Assembly (NCBI GenBank): GCA_964520975.1
Contig: CAZFPA010000026.1
Coordinates: 1 to 25,965, forward strand
Reading direction: 5' to 3'
Length of the DNA stretch: 25,965 bases
Origin: CAZFPA01 sp964520975
Lineage (GTDB): Bacteria > Bacillota > Negativicutes > Selenomonadales > Selenomonadaceae
The translations under genes and the position numbers were made by a program. The notes beneath the pieces are model-generated. The model did no database searches, was not told the origin of the DNA, and saw only the letters and a list, made by a program, of their open reading frames with translations. This document shows positions 23,932 through 25,965 of this stretch, piece by piece. Position 1 is the stretch's first letter; every line of letters starts with the position of its first letter.

Positions 23932-24931
23932 CAGTATCTTCATCTCCTTCCGCAGCTACTCTTGTAATCTGTACTGCAGCTTTTTTTCCTGAGGTTCCCG
24001 GCCGACAATAGAACTTCGGCTTCGTACCTATAATGCACTTTAATTCATCCTTTACCTTTGTATCCAGCTGCAGTACATCTCCAAAGCCCAAGGTCAAAAA
24101 CTCCCGGATGGAGATGTCGATGGAACCGAGCTCGACAACCATAGGTACCTGTGTTCTTTCCAGCTTCCGCTGCAGGATTTCAACCTGCTCCGGATGATCA
24201 TCGTCCTTAGCTACCGAAGCAGCTACCCAGAACGTTGTAGTCAGCTTCGACATAATCGGCTCTAATACCAGATAAGGAATACAGATATTCATGAACCCCT
24301 CTGTATTGCCAATCTTCATCTGTAACGTGATAATGACAACCATATCACTTGGCGGTACAATCTGCACAAACTGTGGATTTGACTCCAGTGCCTCCAGTTT
24401 CGGCTGCAGCTGGACCACATTGTACCATGCCTCCCGAAAATGCTCCATGGCCTTGCCGAAGGTCCGCCGCATTACGGCTTCCTCGATCTCCGTCAGGACA
24501 CGCGGCTTCAGGGTATTTTCTCCCTGCCCGCCGAAAACACGATCAATAATTGCAAAGGACACGCCTGTATTGATTTCCATTACCACATTGCCCTTGAGCG
24601 GTGGTACCGCCAAAACGCCAATGACGCTTGGATTCGCCAAGGACTGAACGAATTCCTGATAGGTGAGCTGCTCTACTGAGGCCACCTCAACATTCACCAG
24701 CGCTCGCAAATGTGTCGACAAATAGGTATTCAACAGGCGGGCAAAGTTTTCATGCAGCATGTTCAAGGTACGTATCTGATCTTTCGAAAACTTATCTGGT
24801 CGCTTGAAATCATATGTTTTTATCTTTTTCTGCTCTTCATCCGCTTTGACTTCCTCAGCGGAAACCGCTCCGGTTGAAAGCGCCGACAGCAGCTTATCTA
24901 TTTCAGACTGAGATAATACGTCTTCCCCCAA
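23924..24931 (-). CDS. fliM: Flagellar motor switch protein FliM
   Basis: A 335-residue FliM. The N-terminal CheY-P binding peptide is 'LSQSEIDKLLSAL'; the middle CheC-like domain lacks the phosphatase motifs; the C-terminal FliN-like domain carries 'GSIDISIREFLTLGFGDVLQ'. FliM transmits CheY-P binding to rotor direction. The start codon is TTG (24929-24931), seven bases from a GGGGG site; a nearby ATG is out of frame. The C-terminal tail is acidic ('AAEGDEDTDE') and overlaps the fliY start. Confidence 0.96.
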   Translation of the reverse strand: MGEDVLSQSEIDKLLSALSTGAVSAEEVKADEEQKKIKTYDFKRPDKFSKDQIRTLNMLHENFARLLNTYLSTHLRALVNVEVASVEQLTYQEFVQSLANPSVIGVLAVPPLKGNVVMEINTGVSFAIIDRVFGGQGENTLKPRVLTEIEEAVMRRTFGKAMEHFREAWYNVVQLQPKLEALESNPQFVQIVPPSDMVVIITLQMKIGNTEGFMNICIPYLVLEPIMSKLTTTFWVAASVAKDDDHPEQVEILQRKLERTQVPMVVELGSIDISIREFLTLGFGDVLQLDTKVKDELKCIIGTKPKFYCRPGTSGKKAAVQITRVAAEGDEDTDE

Positions 24932-24965
24932 GCTTCATCCCCCTTTCCTGCCTGATTTTTGGATT

Positions 24966-25472
24966 TTATTGCAAAACAAAGCTCGTTATATAAACATCAT
25001 AAACCGAACCCTCACCTAAGGCCTTGTTCACATCCACCTTGATTTTCTGCTTGAGCTCATCCTGCTTTGCTGCATCGAGCTCATCGATCTTTACGGTGCG
25101 CAAAATCTGCAATGTCGTATCGAGGATCTTCGTCTCCGCCAGCGGATTCAGCTTATTGTCCGTAATGTTATCCTTTTTCCCCGGATTCATCTCCATGACG
25201 ATTCCGACCTTCAGGAAACGACTGGCCTTAATGCCGCCCACATTGACGATAATGCCTTCCTTAGCATCGCCGAGCTTGATAAAGACCCCTGGATCATGAT
25301 GCTTGGATTCACCGGACGTCGACGTATTCGTCATGAGCTTTGTCGTGACAAAATACGAAATACCCCCAGCTAAAACCAGTCCCACCAATACCAGGGCTGC
25401 AATCATAATTATTGGAGATCTTTTTTTCTTCTCTTCTGGTGCTGCTGCATTGGTATTTTCTTCATCAGCCAT
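24966..25472 (-). CDS. fliL: Flagellar basal-body-associated protein FliL
   Basis: A 168-residue FliL: a short charged cytoplasmic N-terminus ending 'EEKKKRSP', one membrane helix (about 19-42, 'IIMIAALVLVGLVLAGGISY'), and an extracytoplasmic domain with 'FIKLGDAKEGIIVNVGG' and 'FLKVGIVMEM', ending 'VYDVYITSFVLQ' as in the family. FliL rings surround the stator and support torque. It lies 34 bp before fliM and 64 bp after flbD. Confidence 0.94.
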   Translation of the reverse strand: MADEENTNAAAPEEKKKRSPIIMIAALVLVGLVLAGGISYFVTTKLMTNTSTSGESKHHDPGVFIKLGDAKEGIIVNVGGIKASRFLKVGIVMEMNPGKKDNITDNKLNPLAETKILDTTLQILRTVKIDELDAAKQDELKQKIKVDVNKALGEGSVYDVYITSFVLQ

Positions 25473-25500
25473 AGCTGTATCACCCCTCCGTGTATTTATC

Positions 25501-25530
25501 TATACAAAAATGGATAAATCCCATTGTATA
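25501..25530. other. Imperfect hairpin between flbD and fliL
   Basis: TATACAA (25501-25507) pairs with TTGTATA (25524-25530), and after a 3-base bulge TGG (25511-25513) pairs with CCA (25521-25523). The loop is seven bases. There is no T run, so it is not a terminator. It sits 29 bases upstream of the fliL start and might affect message processing or translation. Confidence 0.35.
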
Positions 25531-25536
25531 TTCAAA

Positions 25537-25737
25537 TTAAAATTTATGCAAGGCACGGCGATAAGCCATAACCCGGCGTACAACCTCTTCCATCTGTTCC
25601 TCAACAATCAGTTTCTTGCCATTCGTCAGCGTCACAACCGTATCCGGCGTCTGTTCTATCGTCTCTATAATTTCTGCATTGAGAACGAATTCCCCTTTTT
25701 TATTTACATCGGAATTAAATTTCGTAAGTTTGATCAT
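25537..25737 (-). CDS. flbD: FlbD/SwrD family small flagellar protein
   Basis: A 66-residue protein of the FlbD (SwrD in Bacillus) family. Seen: 'MIKLTKFN' at the start, 'FVLNAEIIETIEQTPDTVVT' and 'LTNGKKLIVEE', followed by a short basic helix. The family is always found next to flgE; in Bacillus it raises motor torque needed for swarming. The ATG at 25735-25737 has GAGG about ten bases upstream. It lies 66 bp after flgE, behind a strong hairpin. Confidence 0.95.
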   Translation of the reverse strand: MIKLTKFNSDVNKKGEFVLNAEIIETIEQTPDTVVTLTNGKKLIVEEQMEEVVRRVMAYRRALHKF

Positions 25738-25769
25738 CTGAACTAAACCTCATTTCTAAGAGAATAGCA

Positions 25770-25789
25770 GGGGAGAGGAACCTCTCCCC
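25770..25789. other. Strong GC-rich hairpin between flgE and flbD
   Basis: GGGGAGAGG (25770-25778) and CCTCTCCCC (25781-25789) are perfectly complementary across two bases. On the transcribed (minus) strand it is not followed by a T run, so it is not a classical terminator. It lies 14 bases after the flgE stop codon. It may protect the 3' end of flgE message or mark a processing site. Confidence 0.6.
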
Positions 25790-25803
25790 CTCATTCCTTC
25801 ATA

Positions 25804-25965
25804 TTAACGTTTCATGTTGATGAGCGTCTCCAGCATTTCATCACCGACCGTAATGATCTTGGAATTGGACTGGAAGCCGCGCTGCGTGATAATCATATCA
25901 CTGAACTCATTCGCAATATCGACATTCGACATCTCAAGTGCCGACGGCGTAATCGTTACACCTAA
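25804..25965 (-). CDS. flgE: Flagellar hook protein FlgE, C-terminal fragment (cut by window edge)
   Basis: The last 53 codons of a gene entering from the right edge, ending at TAA (25804-25806). The peptide reads 'GVTITPSALEMSNVDIANEF' and then 'SDMIITQRGFQSNSKIITV', ending 'LETLINMKR'. This is the coiled-coil C-terminal D0 segment shared by axial flagellar proteins, in the version typical of FlgE. The position before flbD supports flgE over flgG or flgF. Upstream sequence is not in the window. Confidence 0.93.
   Translation of the reverse strand, partial: LGVTITPSALEMSNVDIANEFSDMIITQRGFQSNSKIITVGDEMLETLINMKR

Noticed and set aside
23924..23943. Start of fliY at the first ATG (23943)
   Set aside because: That ATG directly abuts the GGAG ribosome site, so it cannot be used efficiently; the ATG at 23931 has suitable spacing and matches the 'MSDEMISQEEID' family start.

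Overview
The window is a chromosomal segment of a motile, moderately GC-balanced Firmicute. The most likely source is a Selenomonas-like member of the Negativicutes. That assignment rests on gene order (flgE-flbD-fliL-fliM-fliY-cheY-fliOPQR-flhBAFG-pilZ-cheBAWCD-fliA-fapA), a two-domain FliY with CheC and CheD, the 'LQLFAGEKTE' type of FlhB N-terminus and codon use. It is an inference, not a database result.

Layout from left to right. Positions 52-4195 (minus strand) hold a two-gene unit: a large soluble PAS/hybrid histidine kinase followed 13 bp later by an NCS2/AzgA-type nucleobase permease. Positions 4196-4864 hold a small RNA island: tRNA-Ala(GGC) on the plus strand and tRNA-Pro(TGG)-tRNA-Arg(TCT) on the minus strand. 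Both units have near-consensus sigma-A promoters and their own intrinsic terminators, and they converge. From 4865 to the right edge the minus strand is one continuous, tightly packed flagellar/chemotaxis (fla/che) operon of about 21 kb, entering the window inside flgE (the hook gene) at 25965.

In transcription order the operon encodes: hook protein end (FlgE) and FlbD; the stator-associated FliL; the switch (FliM, FliY) with CheY; the type III export gate (FliO, FliP, FliQ, FliR, FlhB, FlhA); the placement and number GTPase/ATPase pair FlhF/FlhG; a PilZ c-di-GMP receptor; the chemotaxis signalling core (CheB, CheA, CheW) with the CheC/CheD adaptation pair; an unrecognised two-TM protein; the flagellar sigma factor FliA (sigma-28); FapA; a small conserved-looking soluble protein; and a SwrB-like membrane protein. 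No motA/motB, cheR, cheV or chemoreceptor gene is in the window. An internal sigma-A-like promoter lies just ahead of cheY. The operon shows no terminator at its 3' end and runs straight into the tRNA-Pro/tRNA-Arg unit on the same strand.

Most of the window is ordinary core motility machinery. The less ordinary points are the kinase-permease pairing, the missing normal start for flhB, the operon-to-tRNA read-through arrangement, a U-U mismatch in the tRNA-Arg acceptor stem, and two or three small operon proteins without a clear function. I did not find a convincing new defence or mobile system.
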